From assembly GCF_000235745.1 (NCBI RefSeq), contig NZ_AGSX01000083.1, positions 1 through 56,049 of the forward strand: a DNA stretch of 56,049 bases, read 5' to 3'. A program made the position numbers and the translations under genes. The DNA comes from Stutzerimonas stutzeri SDM-LAC. GTDB lineage: Bacteria > Pseudomonadota > Gammaproteobacteria > Pseudomonadales > Pseudomonadaceae. Below the pieces are notes generated by a model, which saw only the letters and a program-made list of their open reading frames with translations, was not told the origin of the DNA and searched no databases. This document shows, one piece after another, positions 48,182 to 56,049 of this stretch (position 1 is its first letter; the number at the start of each line of letters is the position of its first letter).

Positions 48182-49506
48182 CGGGCGGCTCCTACAGCGT
48201 TGAATGCGTAACGGACGGGGCTGAACATCGATTTGGTCATCATGTAGAACACCGGGCGGGTCTTCTTGTGCACCAGCAGGGCAGCGTAGGAAGCAACCGC
48301 ATAAGAAATGAGCGTGGCCATGGCGGCGCCTTCACCGCCGTAGTGTGGAATCAGCAGCAGGTTGATGCCGATGTTGGCCAGCGCGCCGAGGCCCTGAGTG
48401 ATCAGTGAAAACATCAGCGCGCCCTCGATCAGAATCCAGCGGCTGAACGCCGCACGCATGAAGATGAACACGCCTGCCCAGATATGGATGGTGAGGATCG
48501 CGGCGGAGTTCTGGTATTCGTCGCCAAACAGCAGGGCGATCACGGGTTCGGCGACGAGCGACACCAGCACCGCGACGGCAATGGCAAGGATGAACAGGAC
48601 ATCGAAAAGCTGCTGGAAGCGCTTGTTGAACAGCGCCGGGTCGGCGGCGTGCAGCTTGATCAGCTTCGGGAAGAACGAAGCGACAATGGCGATCGGCAGG
48701 AAGTACCAGGCTTCTGAGAGTTGTGCCGCAACGGCGTACACGCCGACTTCCTCGGCGCCCACCATCCACTTGAGCATCACCTGATCGATCTTCATGTAGA
48801 CGACCGCGAAGATCGACCCGAGGTACAGAATCCAACCCTGGCTGAGCAACTCCTTGGCCTTGGCCAAGCTGGCTTTCCAGCTCATCAGCGAGACGGTCGT
48901 GGTGCCTTTATAGAGCACCGCGAGAATCACCGCCGCCAGCATGAACTGCGCGGTATGGGCGAACGCAAAGGCGATGACGCCCGCACCGCTGAACACCATC
49001 AACAGCTTCAGACCCGAGGAAAGCAGGATTGCGCTGGACTTGGCGATGGCCGGATAGCGGGCCTGCACCTGGGACTGGAACCAGTACTCCACCACGTCGA
49101 AGGTCTGGAAGAAGATGGCCGAGGCGACGATCAGCAACATCCAGAACTCGGTACCGCCGACCTCTTCGAACAGCGATGCGTAAACGAGCACCAGGACGAA
49201 ACCAATGGTCATGCCGGTCAGCTTAAGCATGAACGTGGTGCCCAGCGTCTCCGGAACCTTGTCCGGCTGCTTTACCACCTCGCGCACCACCAGTCCCGCC
49301 AATCCCATGTGACCGGCCGAGGCGAAGATCGTGGTCATGGAAATGGCGTAGGCGAGAATCCCGAACTGTTCCGGTCCCAGATAGCGGGCCAGCACGATCG
49401 CCATGAGAAAGCCCACGCCGATGTTCAGCAACCGCTCCGCCATCATCCATGAAGCATTGAACAGATACAGTTTGAGTTTGTGGAAGACGGTGGTGATTGC
49501 GCTCAT
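48178..49506 (-). CDS. Polysaccharide flippase (Wzx/MATE-like)
   Basis: A 442-residue protein with about twelve to fourteen membrane segments. It has the start LFNASWMMAERLLNIGVGFLMAIVLARYLGPEQFGILAYAIS, typical of O-antigen/EPS flippases (RfbX/Wzx type), and the central AILLSSGLKLLMVFSG and IDQVMLKWMVGAEEVGVYAVAAQLSEAWYFLP. It moves lipid-linked sugar units across the inner membrane. The start at 49506 (MSAITTVF) is the most plausible; the ribosome site is weak. It is the first gene of the trio; no glycosyltransferase is in this window. Confidence 0.83.
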   Translation of the reverse strand: MSAITTVFHKLKLYLFNASWMMAERLLNIGVGFLMAIVLARYLGPEQFGILAYAISMTTIFASAGHMGLAGLVVREVVKQPDKVPETLGTTFMLKLTGMTIGFVLVLVYASLFEEVGGTEFWMLLIVASAIFFQTFDVVEYWFQSQVQARYPAIAKSSAILLSSGLKLLMVFSGAGVIAFAFAHTAQFMLAAVILAVLYKGTTTVSLMSWKASLAKAKELLSQGWILYLGSIFAVVYMKIDQVMLKWMVGAEEVGVYAVAAQLSEAWYFLPIAIVASFFPKLIKLHAADPALFNKRFQQLFDVLFILAIAVAVLVSLVAEPVIALLFGDEYQNSAAILTIHIWAGVFIFMRAAFSRWILIEGALMFSLITQGLGALANIGINLLLIPHYGGEGAAMATLISYAVASYAALLVHKKTRPVFYMMTKSMFSPVRYAFNAVGAAR

Positions 49507-49806
49507 CGAGTGGCTCGGTTCCTCAAGGCTGGCTCCGTGGTGGCAAGCATTGCCTTCAGCTGCGCTGGAGTGGCGACGCATAGCAGACCGTGCTTTGCCT
49601 GGCATGTTCCGGACGTAAACAATTGGACATGTATCGCCGGTCAGCCTGGCGAGGCGCTGGCGAAAGGCCGCTAGAGCTCCTCGGCTAGCAGCAAACTCGC
49701 GGGCTAAGTGCAGGCGAAACGGTTGGCTGGCGGTCCGTCTAGACGAGCCTGACCGGTGGCGGGGCAGACTGACGGTTACGCTGGTATTGCGTGGCTGTAC
49801 TTAAGC

Positions 49807-49846
49807 TGATGGCCTTTTCATTTCAAAAGTGGAACTTTTGCCATCA
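49807..49846. other. Nested inverted repeats
   Basis: TGATGGC (49807-49813) and GCCATCA (49840-49846) enclose a second repeat, CAAAAGT (49824-49830) / ACTTTTG (49834-49840). CTTTT at 49814-49818 can also pair with AAAAG at 49825-49829, so alternative folds compete. Confidence 0.4.
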
Positions 49847-49881
49847 CACCTGCTCTTAACCCTGCTGCCGCTGCTGGCCGT

Positions 49882-49909
49882 TCCCTGACCCATCTCGATG
49901 TGTCAGGGA
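49882..49909. other. Strong hairpin of unknown role
   Basis: TCCCTGAC (49882-49889) and GTCAGGGA (49902-49909) pair perfectly; CATC and GATG extend the stem after one mismatch. No T run follows on either strand. Confidence 0.5.
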
Positions 49910-50043
49910 GCGCCTAGCACGGCGACCGGCCCTCCGCCTTGGGGCTGGTGCAAGGCTGCCGCGAAGGATCTCGCGAAGCGTCAGGATCGACGCAAGGAAT
50001 CGCTGCTCGGAGCGGCCGAAGGGAAAGGACCCAGCCCAAACAG

Positions 50044-50077
50044 AAAAGCCCCGCATCGTCTGATGCGGGGCTTTTTT
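50044..50077. terminator. Bidirectional terminator
   Basis: AAAAGCCCCGCATC (50044-50057) and GATGCGGGGCTTTT (50062-50075) form a 14-bp stem with loop GTCT. On the plus strand it runs into six T, on the minus strand into TTTT, so it can end transcripts from both sides. Confidence 0.8.
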
Positions 50078-50123
50078 GTTTGTGTTGTCCCGTCCTGAAC
50101 AAGGTTTACACCTTCAGAAACGA

Positions 50124-50148
50124 CAAACCCCGCACGGAGCGGGGTTTG
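50124..50148 (-). terminator. Terminator of the tRNA-Thr transcript
   Basis: CAAACCCCGC (50124-50133) and GCGGGGTTTG (50139-50148) form a 10-bp stem with loop ACGGA. On the minus strand it lies 43 bases after the tRNA 3' end. Confidence 0.65.
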
Positions 50149-50191
50149 ATGTCGCTTTCCGACCATGAGGAGTCATGGGAAAGCATTTGTA

Positions 50192-50267
<76 letters not shown>

Positions 50268-50282
50268 TAAAAGATGGGCGCC

Positions 50283-50310
50283 ATTATAGCCATTGCTCGC
50301 GGCGAGTAAA
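50283..50310 (-). promoter_or_regulatory. Sigma-70 promoter of the tRNA gene
   Basis: On the minus strand TTTACT (50310-50305), a 16-base spacer, then TATAAT (50288-50283). The predicted start lies near 50276, about nine bases before the mature tRNA. Confidence 0.7.
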
Positions 50311-50342
50311 CTGTTTGTTGCCAGTTGTTTGCGTGAGTTTTC

Positions 50343-51575
50343 TCATGTGCTTGCATTCGGGTGTTCAAGCTCGGCAATCAGCATCAGGTTGCGTGGGGTC
50401 AGTTCCGCTGGGCAGAAGGTGCCCAGCCGCACTGCATAGCCGTTTTCCACCAGTAATAGTGCGCGGTCGAGCAGTAGCCAGAGCTCTAGCGGGCGTCGGA
50501 ACAGGCCTCGCAGCAGTTCCAGATTGCGTACTTGGGCAAGTCGTTGCCAGCCGCGTTGTTCCAGCACATTCCAGTCTCGCTCCGGCGGTTCGGGTAGTTG
50601 CTTGAGGGTCGCCAGGTCACGGCAGTAGTGGGCGAAGCTTTTTTTCAGCCAGTTGCTGGGAAGCGAGGGTGTGGGCAGATACTCATCCGTGCCACGCAGA
50701 TCACGCTGGAGCAGGTCGAAACCGAGGCGCCAGGCCATCGATTGGTCGCGCTGGCGGCGCTCGCGCGCACCGGCAGTGACGGTTTCGCTGAGAGGTAGGC
50801 CGAGGTCATCGCGAGAAAGCTCTAGCGCGGAATGTCGCGCGATTGCTGATAAGGGTTGGTAACGGTCGGCTTGGGTGCGGTTATAGCAGCAGGGCGCTAG
50901 CGCCAGCTGGTGGCAACGCTGCGCAATGCTCAGCTCGATCAGTCGAACATGCAGATCGCCACAGGCATGCAGCGCCACCGGTGTCATTGCTGGATCGAGC
51001 CGTGCGGACACGTCGTCGGCCATCACGTCCTGCTGGAGGTGACTGGCGTCGGTGCCGAGCTTCTGGCTGAGATGGGCACTGGCGGTAACCAAGGACTTAT
51101 CCCACTCGAGGCTGGTCAGCTCGCCGCCACGGCTGACCAGCTGGCGCCCCAGATGGCCTTTGCCCGCACACCAGTCGAGCCAGTGCTGAGGCGCTTCTCG
51201 GAACTTCAACGCCGCACCGAATGCCTGAATTTGCCGCCATTTTCGCCCGGGTACGTCGGCTGGCTGCCAGGCCTCGGCGCTGGGAGTTGGGGAGGTGGGC
51301 AGCTCATCCATGCGGCTCAGTGCAGTGGTCTGCGCGGCCAGCTGTGGAAACGGGGCGGGCGCAAGGAGCTGTGCGGGCTGGTTGTGCGCCGCTTCGGCCT
51401 CGTCCAGCGAGCGGCCCCGCAACCAGCAAGCCAGTTCTGGATGTTCGGCTTCCCAGGCGAGATGCAAATGGGTGAAAGGGCGCGGGCGCCACAACGCCTG
51501 GTGCTGCAGCAGGAACTCGTCGAGTTGCCGAAAGTGTTCGGTCAGTTGTGCGTAGCTGAATGGGGCGGTGGGCAT
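50343..51575 (-). CDS. SAM-dependent methyltransferase (GSTCD/METTL25-like)
   Basis: A 410-residue protein. The SAM-binding motif I is WLDWCAGKGHLGRQLVSRGGELTSLEWDKSL (about residues 130-160). The motif VALHACGDLHVRLIELSI and LALAPCCYNRTQADRY, with a Cys-Cys pair, are typical of the Methyltransf_32-type group, whose bacterial members have no assigned substrate that I know. The N-terminal 110 residues and C-terminal 130 residues are helical extensions. It lies alone between the TRAP genes and the tRNA; it might act on tRNA, but that is only a guess. Confidence 0.75.
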   Translation of the reverse strand: MPTAPFSYAQLTEHFRQLDEFLLQHQALWRPRPFTHLHLAWEAEHPELACWLRGRSLDEAEAAHNQPAQLLAPAPFPQLAAQTTALSRMDELPTSPTPSAEAWQPADVPGRKWRQIQAFGAALKFREAPQHWLDWCAGKGHLGRQLVSRGGELTSLEWDKSLVTASAHLSQKLGTDASHLQQDVMADDVSARLDPAMTPVALHACGDLHVRLIELSIAQRCHQLALAPCCYNRTQADRYQPLSAIARHSALELSRDDLGLPLSETVTAGARERRQRDQSMAWRLGFDLLQRDLRGTDEYLPTPSLPSNWLKKSFAHYCRDLATLKQLPEPPERDWNVLEQRGWQRLAQVRNLELLRGLFRRPLELWLLLDRALLLVENGYAVRLGTFCPAELTPRNLMLIAELEHPNAST

Positions 51576-51638
51576 GGGGGCTCGGCGATGGCGGCTTCGT
51601 GACTATGATCGCGCCGAACGCCGCTGCCGAAAAGCGAG

Positions 51639-51658
51639 ACGCCCGTCGAAGCGGGCGT
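51639..51658 (-). terminator. Probable terminator of the TRAP permease genes
   Basis: ACGCCCG (51639-51645) and CGGGCGT (51652-51658) form a 7-bp stem ten bases after the large-permease stop on the minus strand. CTCGCTTTT follows, a weak T tract. Confidence 0.5.
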
Positions 51659-51668
51659 ATGAACAGGA

Positions 51669-53045
51669 CTACTTGCCGTAAATCTGTTCGGGTAACCAGG
51701 TAACCAGCCCCGGGAACTGGTAGGCGATCACCAGCAGCAATAGCTGAATCGCGATGAACGGCAGCACGCCTTTGTAGATCGTGCTGGTGGGCACTGATTT
51801 CGGCGTCACCCCGCGCAGGTAGAACAGGGCGAAACCGAACGGCGGTGTAAGGAACGAGGTCTGCAGGTTCAGCGCGATCATTACGCCGAGCCACACCGGA
51901 TCGAGCCCCATGGCCAGCAGCACCGGCCCGACAATCGGGACCACCACAAAGGTGATCTCGATAAAGTCGAGGATGAAGCCGAGCAGGAAGATCACCAGCA
52001 TCACCACGAAGAAGGCTCCGAGAACGCCACCTGGCAGCTGCGCGAAGACATCCTCGATCAGCACTTCGCCGCCGAAGCCGCGGAATACCAGCGAGAACAG
52101 CGAGGCGCCAATGAGGATCAGAAACACCATGGCGCTGATTTCAGTGGTGCCATAGGCCACTTCGCGCAGCTGGCCGAAGTTCAGCTTGCCTTTATAGAAA
52201 GCAAGAATCATCGCGCCCAGAGCACCCAGCGCGGCAGCTTCGGTCGGGGTGGCATAACCCGCCAGGATCGAGCCGAGGACAGCGCTGATAAGCAGCAATG
52301 GCGGGACCAGTGCATGGATCAACTTACCCCATTCGATGGGTCCCAGTTCCTCCTGAGGCAGGGCTGGCAACTTCTTCGGTTGGAAGATGGCAACCGCGAT
52401 GATGTAGAGGATGTACATGCCGACCAGCAACAAGCCGGGCAGTAGCGCACCGACGAAGAGGTCGCCGACCGAGACGGTCTTTGGCGAGAAGATGCCCATC
52501 TTCAGCTGCGCCTGCTGATAGGCGCTGGACATCACGTCGCCCAGCAGGACCAGCACGATCGACGGCGGGATGATCTGGCCCAGGGTGCCGGTGGCGGCGA
52601 GCGTGCCGGTCGAGATGGCCGGATCATAGCCGCGGCGCAACATGGTCGGCAGCGCCAACAGACCCATGGTTACTACCGTGGCGCCGACAATGCCGGTGCT
52701 GGCGGCGAGCAAAGCGCCGACTACGCAAACGGAAATCGCCAGGCCGCCGCGCAGGGTGCCGAACAGCCGCGACATGGATTCGAGCAGATCCTCGGCCACC
52801 CGGCTTTTTTCCAGCATCACGCCCATGAACACGAACAGCGGCACCGCCAGCATCGTCTGGTTGTTCATGATGCCGAACAGGCGATTGGGCAATGCGCTCA
52901 GGAAGCCGCCATCGAACGTGCCAGTGAGCATGCCGATACCGGCGAACAGCAGTGAGACACCACCGAGCGTAAAGGCAACCGGATAGCCGGCCATCAAGGC
53001 CACGCAGATGCTGATGAACAGCAGTATTGCCATCAACTCAGCCAT
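51669..53045 (-). CDS. TRAP transporter large permease (TakM-like)
   Basis: A 458-residue DctM-family protein with about twelve to fourteen membrane segments. Family stretches include ALLAASTGIVGATVVTMGLLALPTMLRRGYD, GTLGQIIPPSIVLVLLGDVMSSAYQQA and TSFLTPPFGFALFYLRGVTP. It is longer than DctM in this window by about 30 residues, with a polar loop near residue 165 (QLKMGIFSPKTVSVGD), as in transporters for 2-oxo acids or lactate. It overlaps the small permease gene by eight bases. The partner binding protein is encoded divergently at 53779. Confidence 0.88.
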   Translation of the reverse strand: MAELMAILLFISICVALMAGYPVAFTLGGVSLLFAGIGMLTGTFDGGFLSALPNRLFGIMNNQTMLAVPLFVFMGVMLEKSRVAEDLLESMSRLFGTLRGGLAISVCVVGALLAASTGIVGATVVTMGLLALPTMLRRGYDPAISTGTLAATGTLGQIIPPSIVLVLLGDVMSSAYQQAQLKMGIFSPKTVSVGDLFVGALLPGLLLVGMYILYIIAVAIFQPKKLPALPQEELGPIEWGKLIHALVPPLLLISAVLGSILAGYATPTEAAALGALGAMILAFYKGKLNFGQLREVAYGTTEISAMVFLILIGASLFSLVFRGFGGEVLIEDVFAQLPGGVLGAFFVVMLVIFLLGFILDFIEITFVVVPIVGPVLLAMGLDPVWLGVMIALNLQTSFLTPPFGFALFYLRGVTPKSVPTSTIYKGVLPFIAIQLLLLVIAYQFPGLVTWLPEQIYGK

Positions 53046-53583
53046 GCTTCACCTCCGGCTCCGGCAGGCGTCCAGCAACGATGTAGGCGGCCTTGATGAT
53101 TTCAGAAATGCCTTGCAGTACCAGCGTAAAAACCAGAACCAGAATGATGCTTTTCTGTATGAAAACTAACTTCAAGCCACCCGTCTCGCTGGAAGCTTCC
53201 AGCGTCGCCCAGGAGTTGGCAACGTAGTCCCAGCTGGCCCAGCCGAGGAACAGGCAGACCGGAAGCAGAAACAGCAGCGTGCCGAGCACTTCGACCAATG
53301 CCTGGTAGCGGGCGCTGAAACGCTGGTAGAAGATGTCGACGCGAACATGGCCGTTGCGTTGCAGGACCCAGGCCGCGGTGCCCATGAAGACCAATGCGTG
53401 AGCGTAGAGAACGGCTTCCTGAAGTGCGGTTGCGCCGATGCCAAAACCATAGCGCAGCACTACTACCAGGGCGGTCCCGAGGACCAAAAACAGGGTCAGC
53501 CAGGCACAGGCCTGTCCGAAGCGGGCGTTCACTGCATCGATTACTCTGGCGAGACCGAGCAGTGGCGGGGCATGTTTCGACAT
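53038..53583 (-). CDS. TRAP transporter small permease (TakQ-like)
   Basis: A 181-residue DctQ-family protein with four membrane segments. Conserved residues lie in VLQRNGHVRVDIFYQRFSARYQALVEVLGTLLF. AAGGA lies a few bases before the ATG. It anchors the complex with the large permease. The gene starts the minus-strand pair and faces the binding-protein gene across a 195-base divergent region. Confidence 0.87.
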   Translation of the reverse strand: MSKHAPPLLGLARVIDAVNARFGQACAWLTLFLVLGTALVVVLRYGFGIGATALQEAVLYAHALVFMGTAAWVLQRNGHVRVDIFYQRFSARYQALVEVLGTLLFLLPVCLFLGWASWDYVANSWATLEASSETGGLKLVFIQKSIILVLVFTLVLQGISEIIKAAYIVAGRLPEPEVKHG

Positions 53584-53657
53584 GGCAGATCCTTTATTGT
53601 TATGGCCAGGCGGCCGGCGATTCTAGGCGGCTGTGCGAGCGTGTCGCAACCGGCAGT

Positions 53658-53684
53658 ACTACGTACGTAGTGGGTGTACGTAGT
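53658..53684. promoter_or_regulatory. Palindromic operator candidate in the TRAP divergent region
   Basis: ACTACGTACGTAGT (53658-53671) is a perfect 14-base palindrome, followed by a second TACGTAGT (53677-53684), 13 bases after the first. Being in the middle of a divergent pair, it is a natural site for a shared regulator. The regulator is unknown. Confidence 0.5.
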
Positions 53685-53731
53685 CACGGTGCTTGAGCGA
53701 GAGATAGCCATATGATAGCTAGAACCACCTG

Positions 53732-53750
53732 ATATCGGGGCTTCCGATAT
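53732..53750 (+). promoter_or_regulatory. Hairpin in the takP-like leader
   Basis: ATATCGG (53732-53738) and CCGATAT (53744-53750) form a perfect 7-bp stem with a five-base loop, 28 bases before the start codon of the binding-protein gene and upstream of AAGGAG (53767-53772). Confidence 0.4.
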
Positions 53751-53778
53751 TCAGCATTACAACAACAAGGAGTGACTC

Positions 53779-54882
53779 ATGAAACGTCGTCAAATTCTGG
53801 CCGCCGCCGGTGCGGGCCTGGCTGCAGCCGCACTGGCGGGTTGCAACAAGGAAACCGAGAAAACCGCAGCCAAATCCGAAGGCAGCGCAAGCGCTGAGAA
53901 ATTCCAATGGAAGATGGTCACCTCCTGGCCGAAGAACTTCCCGGGCGTTGGCGTTGGCGCCGAGAACTTCGCCAAGCGCGTCAACGAGATGAGCAATGGC
54001 CGGTTGACCGTCAAGGTCTACGCTGCAGGCGAATTGGTGCCGGCACTTGAAGTCTTCGATGCGGTATCTCGCGGCACAGCCGAAATGGGCCATGGCGCCC
54101 CCTACTACTGGAAGGGCAAGGTTCCGGCCGCGCAGTTCTTCTGTGCGCTGCCGTTCGGTCCGAACGCGCAGGAAATGAACGCCTGGCTGCACTACGGCGG
54201 CGGCATGGAGTTGTGGGAAGAGGTCTATAAGCCTTACGGCGTGCTGCCGATGGCCTGCGGCGCAACCGGCGTGCAGACGGCTGGCTGGTTCAACAAGGAA
54301 ATCAATTCGGTCGACGATTTCAATGGCCTGAAAATGCGCACCCCCGGCCTTGGCGGCGAAGTACTGACCAAGATGGGCGGGACCGTGGTGAACATGCCGG
54401 CCGGCGAGATCTTCACAGCGCTGCAGACCGGTGCGATCGACGCCACCGAGTGGATCGGCCCGTACAACGACCTGGCGCTGGGGCTACACAAAGCCTCCAA
54501 GTACTACTACACGCCGGGCTGGCAGGAGCCGAACGTTACCTTCGAGCTGGACGTCAATCTCAAGGCTTGGGATACCCTGCCGGACGACCTCAAGGCCATC
54601 GTTCGTGCCGCTGCCCGTGCGGTGAACGGCGACATGCTCGACGACTACAACGCGAAGAACATGGAAGCACTGGAGCAGCTGCGCGAGCAGGGCGTCGAAG
54701 TGCGCCGCCTGCCTGACGAAGTGCTGGCCCGCCTGAAGGAAGTGGCGGCCGAAGTGGTCGATGCCTCCGCCGCTGCCGATCCGGTTGCCAGCAAAGTCTG
54801 GGAACAGCAGAGCGCCTATCTCAATCGCTTGTACGAATATGCCGAGCTGAACGAGAAGGACATCTACAACATCCGCGGTTGA
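53779..54882 (+). CDS. TRAP transporter binding protein, TakP-like (2-oxo acid type)
   Basis: A 367-residue DctP-superfamily protein. The N-terminus MKRRQILAAAGAGLAAAALAGC ends in a lipobox (LAGC), so it is probably a lipoprotein, and has the RR pair of Tat signals. Ligand-site stretches are MVTSWPKNFPGVGVGAENFAKRVNEMSNGRL, RTPGLGGEVLTKMGGTVVNMPAGEIFTALQTGAIDATEWIGPYNDLALGLHKASKYYYTPGW. These match the TakP family that binds pyruvate, other 2-oxo acids or lactate. AAGGAG lies six bases upstream. The permease genes are divergent, an arrangement that needs a shared regulator. Confidence 0.87.
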   Translation: MKRRQILAAAGAGLAAAALAGCNKETEKTAAKSEGSASAEKFQWKMVTSWPKNFPGVGVGAENFAKRVNEMSNGRLTVKVYAAGELVPALEVFDAVSRGTAEMGHGAPYYWKGKVPAAQFFCALPFGPNAQEMNAWLHYGGGMELWEEVYKPYGVLPMACGATGVQTAGWFNKEINSVDDFNGLKMRTPGLGGEVLTKMGGTVVNMPAGEIFTALQTGAIDATEWIGPYNDLALGLHKASKYYYTPGWQEPNVTFELDVNLKAWDTLPDDLKAIVRAAARAVNGDMLDDYNAKNMEALEQLREQGVEVRRLPDEVLARLKEVAAEVVDASAAADPVASKVWEQQSAYLNRLYEYAELNEKDIYNIRG

Positions 54883-54902
54883 TCCAGCAAACCGCACGCA
54901 CG

Positions 54903-54930
54903 AAAACGCCGCCCGATGGGGCGGCGTTTT
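54903..54930. terminator. Bidirectional terminator between takP-like gene and osmC
   Basis: AAAACGCCGCCC (54903-54914) and GGGCGGCGTTTT (54919-54930) form a 12-bp stem with loop GATG. T runs follow on both strands, so it ends the TRAP gene and the convergent OsmC gene. Confidence 0.88.
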
Positions 54931-54943
54931 TGTTTGCGTGGGG

Positions 54944-55369
54944 TCAGTTCTCCAGCGTCGCGTTCAGGCTGATCTGCGCATTGAGCACACGCGATACCGG
55001 GCAGCCTTCCTTCGCCTGGTTGGCAATCTGTTGGAACTGCTGGTCGTCGGCGCCAGGCACCTTGGCCTTCAGCGTCAGGGCGATTGCGGTGATGGCGAAA
55101 CCTTTATCGTCCTTGTCCAGGGTGACTTCCGCGGTAGTGTTGATGCGGTCTGCAGTCAAGCCCGCCTGACCCAGCATCATCGACAGCGCCATGGAAAAAC
55201 AACCGGCATGTGCGGCGCCAATCAGCTCTTCGGGGTTGGTACCAGGCGCACCTTCGAAGCGGGTGTTGAAGCCGTACGGGTTTTCCTTAAGCGCGCCACT
55301 TTCGGTGCTGATGGTGCCTTTGCCGCTTTTGAGATCGCCTTGCCAAACGGCGGATGCGGTTTTCTTCAT
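54944..55369 (-). CDS. osmC: OsmC-family peroxidase
   Basis: A 141-residue OsmC protein. The two catalytic cysteines C57 (HAGCFSM) and C123 (EGCPVSR) and the conserved Glu in [10 protein letters not shown] are present. Such enzymes detoxify organic hydroperoxides and are often induced by osmotic or stationary-phase stress. GGAG lies six bases upstream of the ATG. Monocistronic; convergent with the TRAP binding-protein gene. Confidence 0.92.
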   Translation of the reverse strand: MKKTASAVWQGDLKSGKGTISTESGALKENPYGFNTRFEGAPGTNPEELIGAAHAGCFSMALSMMLGQAGLTADRINTTAEVTLDKDDKGFAITAIALTLKAKVPGADDQQFQQIANQAKEGCPVSRVLNAQISLNATLEN

Positions 55370-55440
55370 GGAATTCTCCGAATGCTGCGAGTGGACGGGT
55401 GACGACGCGAATTGCCGCTTGAATGCATGCGGAGCGACAA

Positions 55441-55456
55441 CCGGCCGGCTGGCCGG
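55441..55456 (-). other. Stem-loop after the DUF2388 gene
   Basis: CCGGCC (55441-55446) and GGCCGG (55451-55456) form a short GC stem with loop GGCT, 12 bases after the DUF2388 stop. No T run, so terminator function is doubtful. Confidence 0.3.
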
Positions 55457-55467
55457 TGTTGCGTTGC

Positions 55468-55776
55468 CTAGTGTTGTTCGGCTGCGAGAATGGCGTTAGC
55501 CAGTTGCATGTCGCTGGCATGCAGTTGCGGCTGCTCGCGACGTAGCTTGACGAGCATCCCTTCCAGATAAGGGCCACGAATGGCGCCGTCGCTGGCCACA
55601 AAGCTGCTGGCGTCTTCGCGGGCCGCAGCGACCAGCTTGTCGTCGCGGAACGTCATGTAAGTGGAAGCGGTGGTGGCGCCCGATGACAAAATCTGGCGGA
55701 CGAAACCTTCATCCGCCATCGCCGCGCCAAAAGGGATACAGCTCAGGGTAACGGCTGTCAGGATTATTCTGCGCAT
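55468..55776 (-). CDS. DUF2388 small secreted protein
   Basis: A 102-residue protein with a signal peptide of about 21 residues (GAAMA/DEG). The body reads [55 protein letters not shown], the DUF2388 pattern common in pseudomonads, often in several copies per genome. Function unknown; periplasmic or secreted. The start at 55776 is chosen for its signal peptide; the frame upstream is unsupported. Confidence 0.8.
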   Translation of the reverse strand: MRRIILTAVTLSCIPFGAAMADEGFVRQILSSGATTASTYMTFRDDKLVAAAREDASSFVASDGAIRGPYLEGMLVKLRREQPQLHASDMQLANAILAAEQH

Positions 55777-55840
55777 GATGGATGCCTCTGCTTGATCCTC
55801 CACTAGAGAGTGCGCAGCGCTCAGCAGAGTTCCTTGGATG

Positions 55841-56049
55841 CTATCCGCTGCGCTCGATCAGTTGACGAACCTTGGTGCCGAGCATGTCGATACTGAAGGG
55901 TTTGGCCAGCATGTCCATTCCGGGACCGAGGAACTCGCCACGTACCTGAGCATTCGGCGCGTAGCCGGTGATGAACAACACATGAAGGCCGGGTCGATGC
56001 TGGCGCGCGATTTCGGCCAGCTGCCGCCCGCTGATGCCGGGCAAGCCGA
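55841..56049 (-). CDS. Receiver domain C-terminus (response regulator or hybrid kinase), 5' end missing
   Basis: Only the last 69 residues or so are visible; the frame is open at the right window edge. The segment GLPGISGRQLAEIARQHRPGLHVLFITGYAPN follows the phospho-Asp region (which lies outside), and the conserved Lys is in MLAKPF. The protein ends seven residues after DMLGTKVRQLIE, so this domain is at the C-terminus, as in hybrid histidine kinases. Stand-alone receivers cannot be excluded. Confidence 0.75.
   Translation of the reverse strand, partial: GLPGISGRQLAEIARQHRPGLHVLFITGYAPNAQVRGEFLGPGMDMLAKPFSIDMLGTKVRQLIERSG

Larger units (their letters stand above)
49507..50191. other. Long intergenic region upstream of the flippase and tRNA
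   Basis: A 685-base stretch without a convincing gene. It holds nested inverted repeats (49807-49846), a long hairpin (49882-49909), and two hairpin terminators (50044-50077 and 50124-50148). Frames here are short and read through the terminators, so I do not accept them. A small RNA ending at 50077 is possible. Confidence 0.5.

Overview
The window looks like a chromosomal segment of a Pseudomonas, most likely the P. stutzeri (Stutzerimonas) group. The base composition is GC-rich. The first operon has the P. aeruginosa spuABCDEFGH layout, the dctPQM/dctBD C4-dicarboxylate system is of the Pseudomonas type, and an nnrS gene (a trait of denitrifiers) is present. The species call is inference. 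Nearly all of the sequence is coding, most genes lie in tightly overlapping operons (ATGA and GTGA junctions), and I see no phage, insertion sequence or CRISPR array.

Left part (1-9114): the polyamine operon on the plus strand. It holds spuA (5' end cut off by the window edge), the glutamylpolyamine synthetase spuB, the aminotransferase spuC, two paralogous binding proteins spuD and spuE, the ATPase spuF and the permeases spuG and spuH. Stem-loops follow spuC, spuD and spuE. A 28-bp duplication of the spuG end creates a 27-codon mini-ORF between spuG and spuH. A strong terminator closes the operon.

Second part (9263-25167), mostly minus strand. First comes a five-gene operon: TonB receptor, three ABC transporter genes and nnrS, with a Fur-like box in front. 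A membrane-anchored thioredoxin-like protein, an alpha/beta hydrolase, a DUF2059 protein and a 2-oxoglutarate oxygenase follow; the oxygenase's ribosome site lies inside a hairpin. Then come dctM, dctQ and dctP with a clear sigma-54 promoter, and the two-component genes dctD and dctB.

Middle (25272-39270): the dTDP-rhamnose genes rmlB, rmlA, rmlC and rmlD; an HlyD/RbbA/YhhJ-type ABC exporter; and an Mla-like MCE lipid-transport operon (permease with STAS domain, ATPase, MCE protein, lipoprotein). Two small membrane-protein genes (VanZ-like and DUF2238) follow.

Right part (39407-56049): a caa3-type haem-copper oxidase cluster on the plus strand (subunit II with fused cytochrome c, fused subunits I+III, a small membrane protein, a CtaG-type assembly factor, a tri-haem cytochrome c, DedA). 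Next is a minus-strand surface-polysaccharide-like trio (flippase, unusual nitroreductase, pyruvyl transferase), a tRNA-Thr(UGU), a SAM methyltransferase, a second TRAP transporter (TakP-like) with divergent genes around a palindromic operator candidate, OsmC, a DUF2388 protein and the cut end of a receiver domain.

No single cassette stands out as a clearly new system. The best candidates for a second look are the Fur-box TonB-ABC-NnrS operon, the RBS-hiding hairpin of the oxygenase gene, the spuG/spuH junction duplication, the Asn-to-Ser change in the oxidase proton channel, and the flippase/nitroreductase/pyruvyl transferase trio.
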